A stretch of DNA of 64,000 nucleotides from Planctomycetota bacterium (GTDB taxonomy: Bacteria > Planctomycetota > UBA1135 > UBA2386), in NCBI GenBank assembly GCA_016713175.1, contig JADJPQ010000007.1, forward strand, positions 186,001-250,000. Reading direction: 5' to 3'. Made by a program: the position numbers and the translations under genes. The notes under the pieces were generated by a model. The model had not been told where the DNA came from. It saw only the letters and a program-made list of their open reading frames with translations, and searched no databases. This document shows positions 34,289 to 44,198 of the stretch, one piece after another (the first letter of the stretch is position 1; each line of letters starts with the position of its first letter).

Positions 34289-34675
34289 TCAGCTCTTGCC
34301 GGCGGGCTGGACTTCGACGTACTGCCGATCGCCGGTGCCTTTGCTCTCGGCCTGCAGGCCGCACGTGGTCAGCATGGTGCCGACGAACGTCGGGAACTCG
34401 CTGCGCGGGCAGCGGATCGAGCCGGTCAGTCGCACCGGGCCGGCGTTGGCGATGTCGCGGGGGTAGACGTAGATCGAACTGGTGACTTGCTGGGCGAGTT
34501 GCAGGAACTCGGGGACGGTCAGGTCGCGCGTGAAGCGGAGGGCGACGTCGTCGCCGTCGAGCTTCAGGTCGTAGCCACTGGCTGGGTCGGTGTTCGGGGC
34601 CGGGGACGGCGTGGCGCAGGCGGCGACAGCGATTGCCACGAACGCGACGAACAGGGAACGGGTTGCGCGGTGCAT
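34289..34675 (-). CDS. Lipoprotein with secretin N-terminal-like domain
   Basis: A 128-residue predicted lipoprotein. The signal sequence MHRATRSLFVAFVAIAVAAC ends in a lipobox-like AVAAC, so Cys20 should be lipidated. The mature part contains one small alpha/beta domain: VALRFTRDLTVPEFLQLAQQ, YVYPRDIANAGPVRLTG and FVGTMLTTCGLQAESKG. This order resembles the N0/STN domains that precede secretin channels (as in GspD). No secretin barrel is encoded nearby. It could be a stand-alone partner of a type II secretion or pilus system located elsewhere. The frame extends upstream to 34864, but the lipoprotein signal fixes the start. Confidence 0.75.
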   Translation of the reverse strand: MHRATRSLFVAFVAIAVAACATPSPAPNTDPASGYDLKLDGDDVALRFTRDLTVPEFLQLAQQVTSSIYVYPRDIANAGPVRLTGSIRCPRSEFPTFVGTMLTTCGLQAESKGTGDRQYVEVQPAGKS

Positions 34676-34823
34676 TCTGGATCCGGGGGTGAGAATCGGG
34701 CTCGACGGTCGGGTGGGCGAGTGTATTCCGGCCCTGCGCGAGTTGATTGGGGGTGCGACGCGGACGGGAATCGCCCGCCGCCCGGCCGGAAACGCGGCCC
34801 CGGCGGGTTCCGCGCCTTGCTCG

Positions 34824-34852
34824 TTGGCCGCAACCACCCCGTTCGCTACCCT
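34824..34852 (+). promoter_or_regulatory. Probable promoter of sucCD
   Basis: TTGGCC (34824-34829) and TACCCT (34847-34852) are separated by 17 bases. The -10 ends 17 bases before the sucC ATG, giving a leader of about 11 bases. No Shine-Dalgarno sequence is seen before the ATG. Confidence 0.5.
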
Positions 34853-34869
34853 TTTTGCCCCCAAGTCCG

Positions 34870-36030
<1,161 letters not shown>

Positions 36031-36055
36031 ACGAGAGGACCAAGGAGCACACACC

Positions 36056-36949
36056 ATGAGCGTTCTCGTCCACGGCGACACCAGGATCCTCGTCCAGGGC
36101 ATCACCGGCGATGCCGGCATGTTCCACACCAAGAACTCGCTGGCCTACGGCACCAGGATGGTCGCCGGAGTGACCCCCGGCAAGGGTGGCCAGACCACGG
36201 CCGACGGCGTGCCGGTGTTCGACACCGTCGCCGACGCCAGCAAGGCGACTGGCGCGACCGTGTCGGTCATCTATGTGCCGGCGGCGTTCGCCGGCGACGC
36301 GATCTGCGAAGCGGTCGATGCCGGCCTCGATCTGGTCGTGGCGATCACCGAAGGCATCCCGGTCGCCGACATGGCGTTCGTCCGCAACTTCATGCAGGGC
36401 AGCAAGACCCGGCTGATCGGGCCGAACTGCCCCGGCATCATCACTCCGGTGACGGACAAGACGGGTTGCAAGATCGGCATCATGCCCGCCTACATCCACA
36501 AGCCCGGCCGGGTCGGCGTCGTGTCGCGCAGCGGCACGTTGACGTATGAGGCTGTCTGGCAGCTGACGACCGTGGGCCTGGGCCAGTCGACCTGCATCGG
36601 CATCGGCGGCGATCCGATCAAGGGCATGGACTTCATCGACTGCCTGGAGCTGTTCCAGCAGGACCCCGGCACCGACGGCATCATCATGATCGGCGAGATC
36701 GGCGGTAGCGCCGAGGAAGAGGCCTGCGACTACATCCAGCAGAAGGTGAAGAAGCCAGTCGTCGGCTTCATCGCCGGCGCCACGGCGCCCCCCGGCAAGC
36801 GGATGGGCCACGCCGGCGCGATCATCAGCGGCGGCAAGGGCACCGCGAAGGACAAGAAGGCGGCGATGGCGCGCGCGGGCGTGCACGTCTGCGACACGCC
36901 GTCGATCCTCGGTGCGACGATGCGCGACGTGCTGGGTCGGAAGCGGTGA
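36056..36949 (+). CDS. sucD: Succinyl-CoA synthetase alpha subunit
   Basis: A 297-residue partner of SucC carrying the CoA-binding Rossmann fold and the phosphohistidine. Motifs are LVQGITGDAGMFHTK near the start, GVTPGKGG, YVPAAFAGDAI, and TEGIPVADM. Later come GPNCPGIITP, SRSGTLTYEAV, and GHAGAIISGGKGTAKDKK, whose His near residue 253 is the one phosphorylated in the family. It completes the heterodimer encoded with sucC. Its stop overlaps the GTG of the small membrane protein that follows, so the three are likely one transcript. Confidence 0.96.
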   Translation: MSVLVHGDTRILVQGITGDAGMFHTKNSLAYGTRMVAGVTPGKGGQTTADGVPVFDTVADASKATGATVSVIYVPAAFAGDAICEAVDAGLDLVVAITEGIPVADMAFVRNFMQGSKTRLIGPNCPGIITPVTDKTGCKIGIMPAYIHKPGRVGVVSRSGTLTYEAVWQLTTVGLGQSTCIGIGGDPIKGMDFIDCLELFQQDPGTDGIIMIGEIGGSAEEEACDYIQQKVKKPVVGFIAGATAPPGKRMGHAGAIISGGKGTAKDKKAAMARAGVHVCDTPSILGATMRDVLGRKR

Positions 36950-37437
36950 ACGCACCGCTCGGCAACCCGGGCTCTGCCGGTGTCGCCGTCGGCGCTGGCG
37001 GGTGGTTTCGCCAGCTGACGCCGCTGGTGCTGCTGGCGGTGATCTTCGGCGTGTTGCTGGAGCCGTGGTTGCCCGGTGCCGCCTGGCTGCGGCAGCAGTT
37101 CGGCGAGACGATCCTGCTGCGCTGCGCCGTTGGCGCATTGGCGTTCTACGTCCTGCTGCTCTGGGGCGAGTCGTTGCGCCTGCACACGATGCTGACGTCG
37201 GTGCTGGCGGCGTTGCGCGACTTCGACGGCGGCAAGGCCTCGGCCGAGAAGGCGCGCAACCCCAAGGCCCGGCTCGAGGCGGCGAAGTTGCTGATCGCCG
37301 CCCTGCGGTCGGACGACCCGGAGATCCGGGTCACCAGCCGCCACAACCTGGCGCGGCTCTGCGGCAAGGACCTCGGGGATGACCCGGCGGCATGGACGCA
37401 ATGGCTGCAGACGCAGGAACGGGGCGGCGGCGGTTGA
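36946..37437 (+). CDS. Small inner-membrane protein, unknown
   Basis: A 163-residue protein with two membrane segments at about residues 24-45 (QLTPLVLLAVIFGVLLEPWL) and 58-77 (ILLRCAVGALAFYVLLLWGE). A cytoplasmic helical tail follows that ends near a HEAT-like unit (ARLEAAKLLIAALRSDDPEIRVTS). The start is a GTG overlapping the sucD stop, so it is translationally coupled to the succinyl-CoA synthetase genes. I recognise no family, and a functional link to SucCD is only suggested by position. The 120 bases after it carry the tatA promoter. Confidence 0.7.
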   Translation: MNAPLGNPGSAGVAVGAGGWFRQLTPLVLLAVIFGVLLEPWLPGAAWLRQQFGETILLRCAVGALAFYVLLLWGESLRLHTMLTSVLAALRDFDGGKASAEKARNPKARLEAAKLLIAALRSDDPEIRVTSRHNLARLCGKDLGDDPAAWTQWLQTQERGGGG

Positions 37438-37518
37438 GGGCCGGGTCGCCGGCCGCCGAAATCCATGGGCGTGGACGGAAAGATGGGCTATCTGGCGGCG
37501 TTGTTCTTCCGGTCGTAG

Positions 37519-37546
37519 TTGCGGCCGTCCGTTCGCAGGCCATACT
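37519..37546 (+). promoter_or_regulatory. Probable promoter of tatA
   Basis: TTGCGG (37519-37524) and CATACT (37541-37546) are separated by 16 bases. The -10 ends 11 bases before the tatA ATG, predicting a leader of only ~5 bases. Confidence 0.45.
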
Positions 37547-37557
37547 CTGAGGCAAGC

Positions 37558-37761
37558 ATGATCGCGAGCATCGTTCCCGGCGGCTGGCAGTGGCTGATCA
37601 TCCTGGTGGTCGTGCTGCTGCTGTTCGGTCGTCGCATCCCCGAGCTTGCGCGTTCGCTCGGCTCGGGCATCACCGAGTTCAAGAAGGGGTTGAAGACCGG
37701 CGCCGACGACGACAAGTCCAAGCTGCCGCCGAGCGACGACACGCCACCGAAGGCGCCGTAG
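37558..37761 (+). CDS. tatA: Twin-arginine translocase subunit TatA
   Basis: A 67-residue protein of the TatA/E family, which forms the protein-conducting assembly for folded substrates in the inner membrane. It has a very short external N-terminus, one membrane helix (WQWLIILVVVLLLFG), then the hinge and amphipathic helix GRRIPELARSLGSGITEFKKG. A charged Asp/Lys/Pro tail follows. FGRRIPE and the F-K-K-G end are family hallmarks. The ATG at 37558 gives the correct short N-terminus; the longer frame from 37519 would overlap the promoter. tatB and tatC are not in this window. Confidence 0.9.
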   Translation: MIASIVPGGWQWLIILVVVLLLFGRRIPELARSLGSGITEFKKGLKTGADDDKSKLPPSDDTPPKAP

Positions 37762-37831
37762 TCCCGACCGTCCCCAGGGACTGACCCCGCCACCCGACAA
37801 CCCGACCCCCGACCCAGCGAACGAGGCGCCG

Positions 37832-38827
37832 GTGACCGAGACCCTTCCCCTGCACGACGTGGTCGCCTTGGTGCGCCCGCAGCTCGACCGGCTCAACCGC
37901 GAACTGCTGCAGGATCTGGCCCCGGGCCAGCGCGAGATGCTGCCGCTGATCGAGCACACTGCCGGCTACCGCGGCAAGCAGTTGCGGCCGATGCTGACGT
38001 TCCTGTCCGGCATGGCGGTCCGCGGCGCGACCCACGGCGGTTGCCTCGGTGATGACGTCGTCCAGGTCGCCAAGGTCGTCGAACTACTGCACACCGCGAC
38101 GCTGGTGCACGACGACGTGCTCGACGGCGCCAGCATCCGGCGCAAGATCGCGACGGTCAACCAGATGGCCGGCGTCGAAGTCGCCGTGCTGCTCGGCGAC
38201 TACATCTACGCCAAGGCGTTCCACATGGCCGTGCAGCTGCCCGATCCAACGGCGGCGCGCTGGCTGGCGGAGACCGTGCGCGTGATCTGCCAGGGTGAGA
38301 TCACCCAGGTGCTGCACCGGTTCGATCTGGCGTGGAACGAGGATCGCTACTTCGACGTGATCGCCGACAAGACCGCCAGCCTCTACGCGGCCGCCTGCCG
38401 GCTCGGCGGCCACTACTCCGGCGGCACCGAGACCCGGTTGCGGGCGCTGCAGGAATACGGTCTCGAGCTCGGCATCGCGTTCCAGATCGTCGACGACTGT
38501 CTGGATCTGGACGGCGACGAACGGGTGGTCGGCAAATCGCTCGGCACCGATCTGGCCAAGGGCAAGATCACGCTGCCGATGCTGTACCTGATGCAGCGCG
38601 ACCCGGCGGGAGCCGAACGGTTGCGTTCGGTGCTCGGCCAGAACGAGGCCGAGGCCCTCCGGCGGCTCCGGGCCGAGTTTCCGCTCGAGCATGCGGTGGC
38701 CTACGCGATGGAGGAAGCGCAACGGCGCGTCGCCAAGGCGCAGGCCAGCCTGTCGATCCTGCCGCCGGGGGTCGCGCGCGACGCCCTGCACCAGCTCGCC
38801 GGGTTCGTGTTGAGCCGTCGGCTCTGA
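37832..38827 (+). CDS. Polyprenyl diphosphate synthase
   Basis: A 331-residue trans-prenyltransferase that elongates allylic diphosphates with isopentenyl diphosphate, probably making the side chain of the respiratory quinone. The first Asp-rich motif is LLHTATLVHDDVLD near residue 94 and the second is FQIVDDCLD near 221. GYRGKQLRPML and GKSLGTDLAKGKITLPMLYL, which help bind the substrates, are present. The five-residue upstream position before the first Asp motif holds small/Leu residues, as in long-chain IspB/HepT enzymes, but chain length cannot be fixed. It begins at a GTG, 70 bases after tatA. Confidence 0.88.
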   Translation: MTETLPLHDVVALVRPQLDRLNRELLQDLAPGQREMLPLIEHTAGYRGKQLRPMLTFLSGMAVRGATHGGCLGDDVVQVAKVVELLHTATLVHDDVLDGASIRRKIATVNQMAGVEVAVLLGDYIYAKAFHMAVQLPDPTAARWLAETVRVICQGEITQVLHRFDLAWNEDRYFDVIADKTASLYAAACRLGGHYSGGTETRLRALQEYGLELGIAFQIVDDCLDLDGDERVVGKSLGTDLAKGKITLPMLYLMQRDPAGAERLRSVLGQNEAEALRRLRAEFPLEHAVAYAMEEAQRRVAKAQASLSILPPGVARDALHQLAGFVLSRRL

Positions 38828-38906
38828 TCGCGCGCCGCAGCCGCGGTCGAAAGTCGGCCCGATTGCGTCATTCGCGGCGGTTCCGGGCGTTACCGCAGTC
38901 CTTCCC

Positions 38907-38912
38907 TATACT
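38907..38912 (+). promoter_or_regulatory. -10-like hexamer of the lipoprotein-ResB-CcsA operon
   Basis: TATACT ends 11 bases before the ATG at 38924, the best -10 match in the region. No clear -35 or Shine-Dalgarno sequence accompanies it. Confidence 0.5.
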
Positions 38913-38923
38913 TGCTCACCCGC

Positions 38924-40018
38924 ATGATGCTCCGGTCCCTGCTGCCGAACGTTCCCTTCCTCGCCTTGCTGGCTGCTTGCGGTGACTCCGCATCGACGTG
39001 GAGCGCCGAGCGCGAAGTCGCGGCCGAAAAGCGCAATTTGCAGTGGGACGTCAGTACCCGCAATCGGCTCGGCCTGCCGGAGATGGGGGGTGCCACTCCC
39101 CAACCGGCGGCCGATGACGCGAAGGCCTGGACCGGCACGTTGCCCTCCGGCTGGGAGGCATTGCCGCCGGAGCCTGCGCGGTTCCGCCATGCGCTGTGGC
39201 GCGTCGCCGGGCAGCCGGACACCGAGTGCTACCTCACGGTCGGAGTCGGCGGTGGCCTGCGGCAGAACGCGCAGCGATGGTACGGACAGTTCGGTCAGAC
39301 GATGCCGGACACTGCGGCGATGGCGGCGTTGCCCGCGATCACGCTGCTCGGCAAGGCCGGGCACCTGATCGAGTTTGCCGGCACCTACTCCAGCGGCCCG
39401 GTGCCGCGCGAAGGCTTCGCGGCGTTGCTGGCGTTCACGGTGGCCGGCGATCGCGTCGACTCGGTCAAGTTCACCGGGCCGCAGCCGGTGGTGGCCGCGC
39501 ACCGGCAGGCGTTCCTGGACCTGGTCGCTTCGATCCGGGTGGACACCGCGCCGAAGGCTCCGACGGCGGACCACGCGGGGCCGGCACCCACGGCGCCGGC
39601 GCCGAGCCAGTACGAGATCGCCGTCCCTGCCGGCTGGGCGCCCGTCGCAGGCTCGAGTCGCGATCTGCACTACAAGATCGGCGAACAGACCGAGTTCTAC
39701 CTGTCCGGCATGGGCGGCGACCTGCGGCCGATGCTCGACATCTGGCGCAGTGAGATGGGCCAGGGTCCGATCGACGAGGCCGGCCTGGCCGCATTGCCGA
39801 AGGTATCGCTGCTCGGCACGGAAGCGGTCGTGCTCGATCAGACCGGTGACTTCACCAGCATGACCGGGCGCAAGCTGGCGGCAGCACAGTCGCTGGTTGT
39901 GGCCGGCAAGCAGGGCGCCGCGATCACATTCGTCAAGTGCGTCGGCCCGGCCGCCGAAGTCGCACCGCAGCGCGAGGCGATCCTGCAGGCGATCGCGACG
40001 ATCCGGAGGAAGGGCTGA
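38924..40018 (+). CDS. Lipoprotein with two repeated domains, upstream of cytochrome c maturation genes
   Basis: A 364-residue predicted lipoprotein. The signal is MMLRSLLPNVPFLALLAAC, with lipobox LAAC and Cys19. Two homologous ~130-residue domains follow, separated by a Pro/Ala/Thr linker. The first has LPSGWEALPPEPARFRHALW, then YGQFGQTMP, LPAITLLGKAGHLIEFAG, and FLDLVASIR. The second has VPAGWAPVAGS, DIWRSEMGQGP, LPKVSLLGTEAVVLDQTG, and ILQAIATIR. This layout resembles small periplasmic domains of unknown function. Its stop overlaps the ATG of the ResB-like gene (TGATG), so it is probably part of the haem/cytochrome c pathway. The ATG at 38924 follows the TATACT box. Confidence 0.8.
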   Translation: MMLRSLLPNVPFLALLAACGDSASTWSAEREVAAEKRNLQWDVSTRNRLGLPEMGGATPQPAADDAKAWTGTLPSGWEALPPEPARFRHALWRVAGQPDTECYLTVGVGGGLRQNAQRWYGQFGQTMPDTAAMAALPAITLLGKAGHLIEFAGTYSSGPVPREGFAALLAFTVAGDRVDSVKFTGPQPVVAAHRQAFLDLVASIRVDTAPKAPTADHAGPAPTAPAPSQYEIAVPAGWAPVAGSSRDLHYKIGEQTEFYLSGMGGDLRPMLDIWRSEMGQGPIDEAGLAALPKVSLLGTEAVVLDQTGDFTSMTGRKLAAAQSLVVAGKQGAAITFVKCVGPAAEVAPQREAILQAIATIRRKG

Positions 40019-41250
40019 TGACGACGACGACCATGGCAACGCCGCCGGCGCTGCCCAAGGCGGCCATGGCGCCGCCGCGCAGCCTCGCCACCGCCGTGCT
40101 GGGCCTCGTCGGCTCGATGGAGCTGTCGGTCTATCTGCTGCTCTATCTCGGCCTGCTGACGTTCCTCGGCACGATCGCGCAACTCGAACTGTCGGCCTAC
40201 GACGCGCAGAAGGAGTACTTCGAGTCGTGGTCGGCGCCGCTGTTCCGCGGCTACTGGATCCGGATCCCTGGCGGCCTGCCGACGATGATCGCGCTGTTCT
40301 GCAACCTGCTGATCGGCGGCGTCATCCGGATCCGCTGGCAGAAACGCACGATCGGCATCTTGATCACGCACTTCGGCATGCTGCTGTTGCTGCTGGCCGG
40401 CTGGGTCAAGCATGCGTGGTCGATCTCCGGCTCGCTGGCGCTGTTCGAGGGGCAACAGGGCACGACGTTCGTCAGCTTCCATGAGTGGGAGGTCGCGCTG
40501 GTCCGTCAGGACGGCGACAAGGTGTTCGAACGGATGGTGCCGGCCGAGGCGTTTGCCGCCGCCGCGCTCCGAGGCTTGGCGCGGATCGACGATCCGGCGC
40601 TGCCGTTCGCGGTCGATCTGCATCACTGGCTCGAGAACTGCGAGCCGGCGGCCAAGGGCCCGATGGTCACGACCGACATGCCGGTCGTCGATGGCGTGTA
40701 CCTGCGGGCGGTCGATGTCGACCTGCTGCGCCGCGAACGCAACTTCGCCGGCTGCTACGCGCGGGTCACCGAGCGCGGCGGTGCGACCCACGAAGGCGTG
40801 CTGTTCGGCTGGGAGAACCGGCCCGAGGTCGTCAACGATTCGCCATTCACGTTCACGGTTGCCGGCCAGCGCTATGGCCTGATGCTGCGCCGCAAGACCT
40901 GGGACCTGCCGTTCTCGGTGCGGCTGGACAAGTTCATGAAGCGCGATCATCCGGGCACGGTGACCCCGATGGACTTCAGCAGCGAGGTCACGGTGTTCGC
41001 CGGCGACCAGACCTGGCCAGTCCGGATCTTCATGAACAACCCATTGCGGCGCGACGGCCACGTGCTGTACCAGACCAGCTACGGCATGGCCCGGGACGGT
41101 CGGATGTACTCGGCGCTCGAAGTGGCGCAGAACCCGTCCGACAAGTGGCCGGAGTACGCCTGCTACGTGATCGCCGTGGGCCTGGTCTGGCACTTCGGCC
41201 GCAAGCTGCTCGGCTACGTCAAGAGCCAGCAACAGGGAGCGCACGCATGA
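40018..41250 (+). CDS. resB: ResB-like cytochrome c biogenesis membrane protein
   Basis: A 410-residue ResB/Ccs1-type protein, part of the system II apparatus that delivers haem and reductant for covalent attachment to exported cytochromes c. Membrane segments are at about 30-52 (LSVYLLLYLGLLTFLGTIAQ), 84-102 (MIALFCNLLIGGVI), 110-130 (GILITHFGMLLLLLAGWV), and near the end (YACYVIAVGLVWHFGRKL). A ~230-residue external domain is in between. The last ones contain HVLYQTSYG, typical of ResB ends. It is coupled to genes on both sides by overlapping codons (TGATG before, ATGA after), matching the ResB-ResC pairing known from Gram-positive bacteria and Bacteroidetes. Confidence 0.8.
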   Translation: MTTTTMATPPALPKAAMAPPRSLATAVLGLVGSMELSVYLLLYLGLLTFLGTIAQLELSAYDAQKEYFESWSAPLFRGYWIRIPGGLPTMIALFCNLLIGGVIRIRWQKRTIGILITHFGMLLLLLAGWVKHAWSISGSLALFEGQQGTTFVSFHEWEVALVRQDGDKVFERMVPAEAFAAAALRGLARIDDPALPFAVDLHHWLENCEPAAKGPMVTTDMPVVDGVYLRAVDVDLLRRERNFAGCYARVTERGGATHEGVLFGWENRPEVVNDSPFTFTVAGQRYGLMLRRKTWDLPFSVRLDKFMKRDHPGTVTPMDFSSEVTVFAGDQTWPVRIFMNNPLRRDGHVLYQTSYGMARDGRMYSALEVAQNPSDKWPEYACYVIAVGLVWHFGRKLLGYVKSQQQGAHA

Positions 41251-43280
41251 CCCGCCACCCATTCTTCTCCTCGTTGTGGCTCGTCCTGCTGGCGGCATTG
41301 GCCGCGTGCAGTCGACCGGTGCCGCCAGTCGGTGCCGAGGTGCGCCTGCGGCAGCAACCGTGGGATCCGGCGCTCGTGCAGACGATGGCGTCCCTGCCAT
41401 TGCAGCACGAGGGCCGCGTCAAGCCGCTTGGCACGCTGGCGGCGTTCTCGCTGTACTTCGTGCACGGTCGTCGCGACCTGCAGTTCGTCTGGCGAGACCA
41501 GGACGGCAAGGACAGTCCGAAGGTCACGCTGACGCCGACCGAGTTCGTGCTCGATTGGTGGATCTACCCGCAACAGGCGGTCGACTATCCGCTGTTCCGG
41601 ATCGAGAACCGGCAGGTCTTGGATGCGGTCGAATTGCAGCGCGAAGGCGGCCAGAAGATGGACTTCGACTGGCTCAGCTACCGGCAACTGGCGCCCGCGC
41701 GCGAGAAGCTGCGCGAGCAGGCCGGGGCCATCGTCGATCGCGAGCGGCGGGGACAGAGCGAGTCGCGCAACCGTTCACCGGTCGAACGCGGCGTCATGCA
41801 GTTGTGGAACCAGTTGGTGGTGGTCGAGGATCTGCGCGCGATCGTCGGGCCGCTGGCGTGGGAGTTCCCGATCGATGGCCAGGCGTTGCAGGGTCTGTTC
41901 CCGGAGCGGACGAAAGTGCAACTGGCCGACCTGCTGCAGGCCGGCGGGCAGTTCTCGGAACTGGTCCGCCAGTTCGGCGACAAGCCGCAGGATCCCGCCG
42001 CCGGCAAGCTGTTCGAAGTCGCGCAGGACTTGAAGGCGATCGCCGACGAGGGCTACGACACCATCGCGCTGTTCGGCCCGCTCGGCGAACAGCAGGCGAC
42101 CAGGCGGTGGTGGGGGCTGGGCGGCGTCGTCCGTCCGGCGCTCGCCGGCAAGGCGGCACCCGAGCATCTTGCGATCGCGTCGGCGCTGCAGACCGCGCTG
42201 GTGTCCGGCGCCGACGTCAGCCGACGCGATGCGGCGTTGCGCGATCTGCACCGACAAGCGGTGGCGGTCGCGACGCAACGCGGCGAGCACGGCAAGGTCG
42301 AACTCGAATCCGACTACTACCGCTGGAGCCTCCACTACCAGTCCCTGCACTGGTTCCTGCCGGGCTTCCTCGTCGTCGCGCTGATGTGGCTGTGGCCGCG
42401 CAACCGCCTGCTGTGGCTCGGTGGGTTGGCGCTGTCGACGATCGGACTCGGCTACGTGATCGCCGACGTGGTGCTGCGTTGCGTGATCCGCGATCGGCCA
42501 CCGATCACCAACCTCTACGACACGTTCCTGTTCATCGCTGCCACCGGAGTCGGTGTCGCGTTGGCCATCGAGCTGATCAACCGACGCCGCGTCGCGTTGT
42601 CGATCGCGCCGGTCTTTGGCGCCGTCGTCATCATGCTGGCCCGGGCGTTCGAGGTCGAGGATGGCCAGGACACGATGAAGCAGCTGCAGGCCGTGCTCGA
42701 CTCCAACTACTGGTTGGCGACGCACGTGACCACGATCAACATCGGCTACGCCGCCGGGATGGTGGGGGCGATGTTCGGCACCACCTGGTTGTTGCTGGCC
42801 AGCTTCGGCAAGAACGTTCTCGACGCGGTCTTCCTGAAGAGCATCGTCCGGATGACCTACGGCATCACCGCCTTCGGCCTGACGTTCGCGGTGGTCGGCA
42901 CGATCCTCGGCGGTGTCTGGGCGAACGACAGCTGGGGCCGGTTCTGGGGCTGGGACACCAAGGAGAACGGCGCGCTGCTGATCTGCATCGCCCAGGTCGC
43001 GCTGCTGCACGCCCGCATGAGTGGCATGGTGAAGGACTTCGGCTTCTGCATCGCGGCGGCGCTGATCGGGCCAGTGGTGGCGTTCTCCTGGTTCCACGTC
43101 AATCTGCTCGGTGTCGGCCTGCACGCCTACGGGTTCTCGGAAGGGACGCAGGCGGCGCTGTCGTGGTACTACACGCTGCAATCGGGGCTGATCCTGACCG
43201 GCGTCGTGGCCTGGGCCGCCATCCCCAAGGCGGATGCCCGCCCGGCGGTCGGCGGCGAACCGGTCGGCTCGGCGTCGTAG
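41247..43280 (+). CDS. ccsA: CcsA/ResC-type haem exporter with N-terminal lipobox and extra domain
   Basis: A 677-residue protein. The N-terminus MTRHPFFSSLWLVLLAALAAC carries a lipobox (LAAC), so the chain probably begins as a lipoprotein. About 330 external residues follow, starting LQHEGRVKPLGTLAAF, as seen in fused CcsBA proteins. Eight or so membrane segments fill residues 370-665. The tryptophan-rich WWD motif WGRFWGWDTKENGALL at about 562, which binds haem, is intact, as is the flanking His of FSWFHVNLLG. Together with the ResB-like neighbour it should form the system II cytochrome c synthase. It ends six bases before the convergent folD stop. Confidence 0.88.
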   Translation: MTRHPFFSSLWLVLLAALAACSRPVPPVGAEVRLRQQPWDPALVQTMASLPLQHEGRVKPLGTLAAFSLYFVHGRRDLQFVWRDQDGKDSPKVTLTPTEFVLDWWIYPQQAVDYPLFRIENRQVLDAVELQREGGQKMDFDWLSYRQLAPAREKLREQAGAIVDRERRGQSESRNRSPVERGVMQLWNQLVVVEDLRAIVGPLAWEFPIDGQALQGLFPERTKVQLADLLQAGGQFSELVRQFGDKPQDPAAGKLFEVAQDLKAIADEGYDTIALFGPLGEQQATRRWWGLGGVVRPALAGKAAPEHLAIASALQTALVSGADVSRRDAALRDLHRQAVAVATQRGEHGKVELESDYYRWSLHYQSLHWFLPGFLVVALMWLWPRNRLLWLGGLALSTIGLGYVIADVVLRCVIRDRPPITNLYDTFLFIAATGVGVALAIELINRRRVALSIAPVFGAVVIMLARAFEVEDGQDTMKQLQAVLDSNYWLATHVTTINIGYAAGMVGAMFGTTWLLLASFGKNVLDAVFLKSIVRMTYGITAFGLTFAVVGTILGGVWANDSWGRFWGWDTKENGALLICIAQVALLHARMSGMVKDFGFCIAAALIGPVVAFSWFHVNLLGVGLHAYGFSEGTQAALSWYYTLQSGLILTGVVAWAAIPKADARPAVGGEPVGSAS

Positions 43281-43286
43281 CGGCCG

Positions 43287-44129
43287 TCACACCTGCGCGC
43301 CGGCGGCGCGCAGCGTGTTGCGCAGCAGCATCGCCACGGTCACCGGGCCGACCCCGCCCGGCACCGGCGTCAAGAACCCGGCGACCTGCGCGACCGACGC
43401 GAACTCGACGTCGCCGACGATCCGCCCGTCGGGTCCCTGGTTGATGCCGATGTCGATCACCACCGCACCGGGCTTGATCATGTCGCCGTGCACCAGCCCC
43501 GCCCTGCCGACCGCGACGACGACGATGTCGGCCCGCCGGGTGTGATCGACCAGCTTGCGCGTGCCGATGTGACACACGGTCACCGTCGACAGATGGTGCA
43601 GCAGCAGCACCGCGATCGGCTTGCCGACGATCTCGCTGTGGCCGACGACGACCGTCTCGGCGCCGCGCAGATCGATGCCGGTCTCCAGGATCAACTGTTG
43701 CGCCGCCGCCGCCGTGCACGGCGGGAACATCGGTTCGCGGTACAGGATCGACCCCATGTTCGCCGGGTGCATGCCCTCGACGTCTTTGTGTGGATCGATC
43801 GCCGACTGCACCGCCCGCGGATCGATGCCCGGCGGCAGCGGCCGCTGCACGATCACGCCGGCGACTTCGGTCCGGCGGTTCAGGTTGCCGATGGTCGCGA
43901 TCAGTTCCGCCTCGGTCGTGCCGACCGGCAGGTTCTGCACTTCCATCTCGATCCCACACTCCGCGGCGGCGCGCTGCTGGTTGCGGACGTAGACCGCGGC
44001 CGCCGGGTTCTGGCCGACCTCCAACGAGCACAGCCGGATCGGACCGGAGCCGAGGGAACGGCGAGCGTCGGCCAGGCGCTGCCGGATCCGGGCGGCAACC
44101 AGCTTGCCATCGATCAGTTGGGCGGGCAC
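43287..44129 (-). CDS. folD: Methylene-THF dehydrogenase/cyclohydrolase FolD, active-site Lys replaced
   Basis: A 280-residue FolD, which interconverts methylene-, methenyl- and 10-formyl-tetrahydrofolate with NADP. Present are VEVGQNPAAAVYVRNQQ-type and GVIVQRPLPP segments, KDVEGMHPANMG, PCTAAAAQQLI, VVGHSEIVGKPIAVLL, and TPVPGGVGPVTVAMLLRNTL. The catalytic pair is normally Tyr...Lys (Y-x3-K); here it is YVRNQ, with Gln at the Lys position. In human MTHFD1 that Lys is needed for the cyclohydrolase step, so this enzyme may act only as a dehydrogenase. The D of DVDG is Glu, a known variant. The start is the GTG at 44129; the frame extends much further upstream but without FolD-like sequence. 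Confidence 0.9.
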   Translation of the reverse strand: MPAQLIDGKLVAARIRQRLADARRSLGSGPIRLCSLEVGQNPAAAVYVRNQQRAAAECGIEMEVQNLPVGTTEAELIATIGNLNRRTEVAGVIVQRPLPPGIDPRAVQSAIDPHKDVEGMHPANMGSILYREPMFPPCTAAAAQQLILETGIDLRGAETVVVGHSEIVGKPIAVLLLHHLSTVTVCHIGTRKLVDHTRRADIVVVAVGRAGLVHGDMIKPGAVVIDIGINQGPDGRIVGDVEFASVAQVAGFLTPVPGGVGPVTVAMLLRNTLRAAGAQV

Positions 44130-44198
44130 TGAGGCTTGCTCTTTGGTGGTGGTTTCGCCGAAAAGATAGCGGCGGCCCCGCCGCTTCCCACCCTCCGC

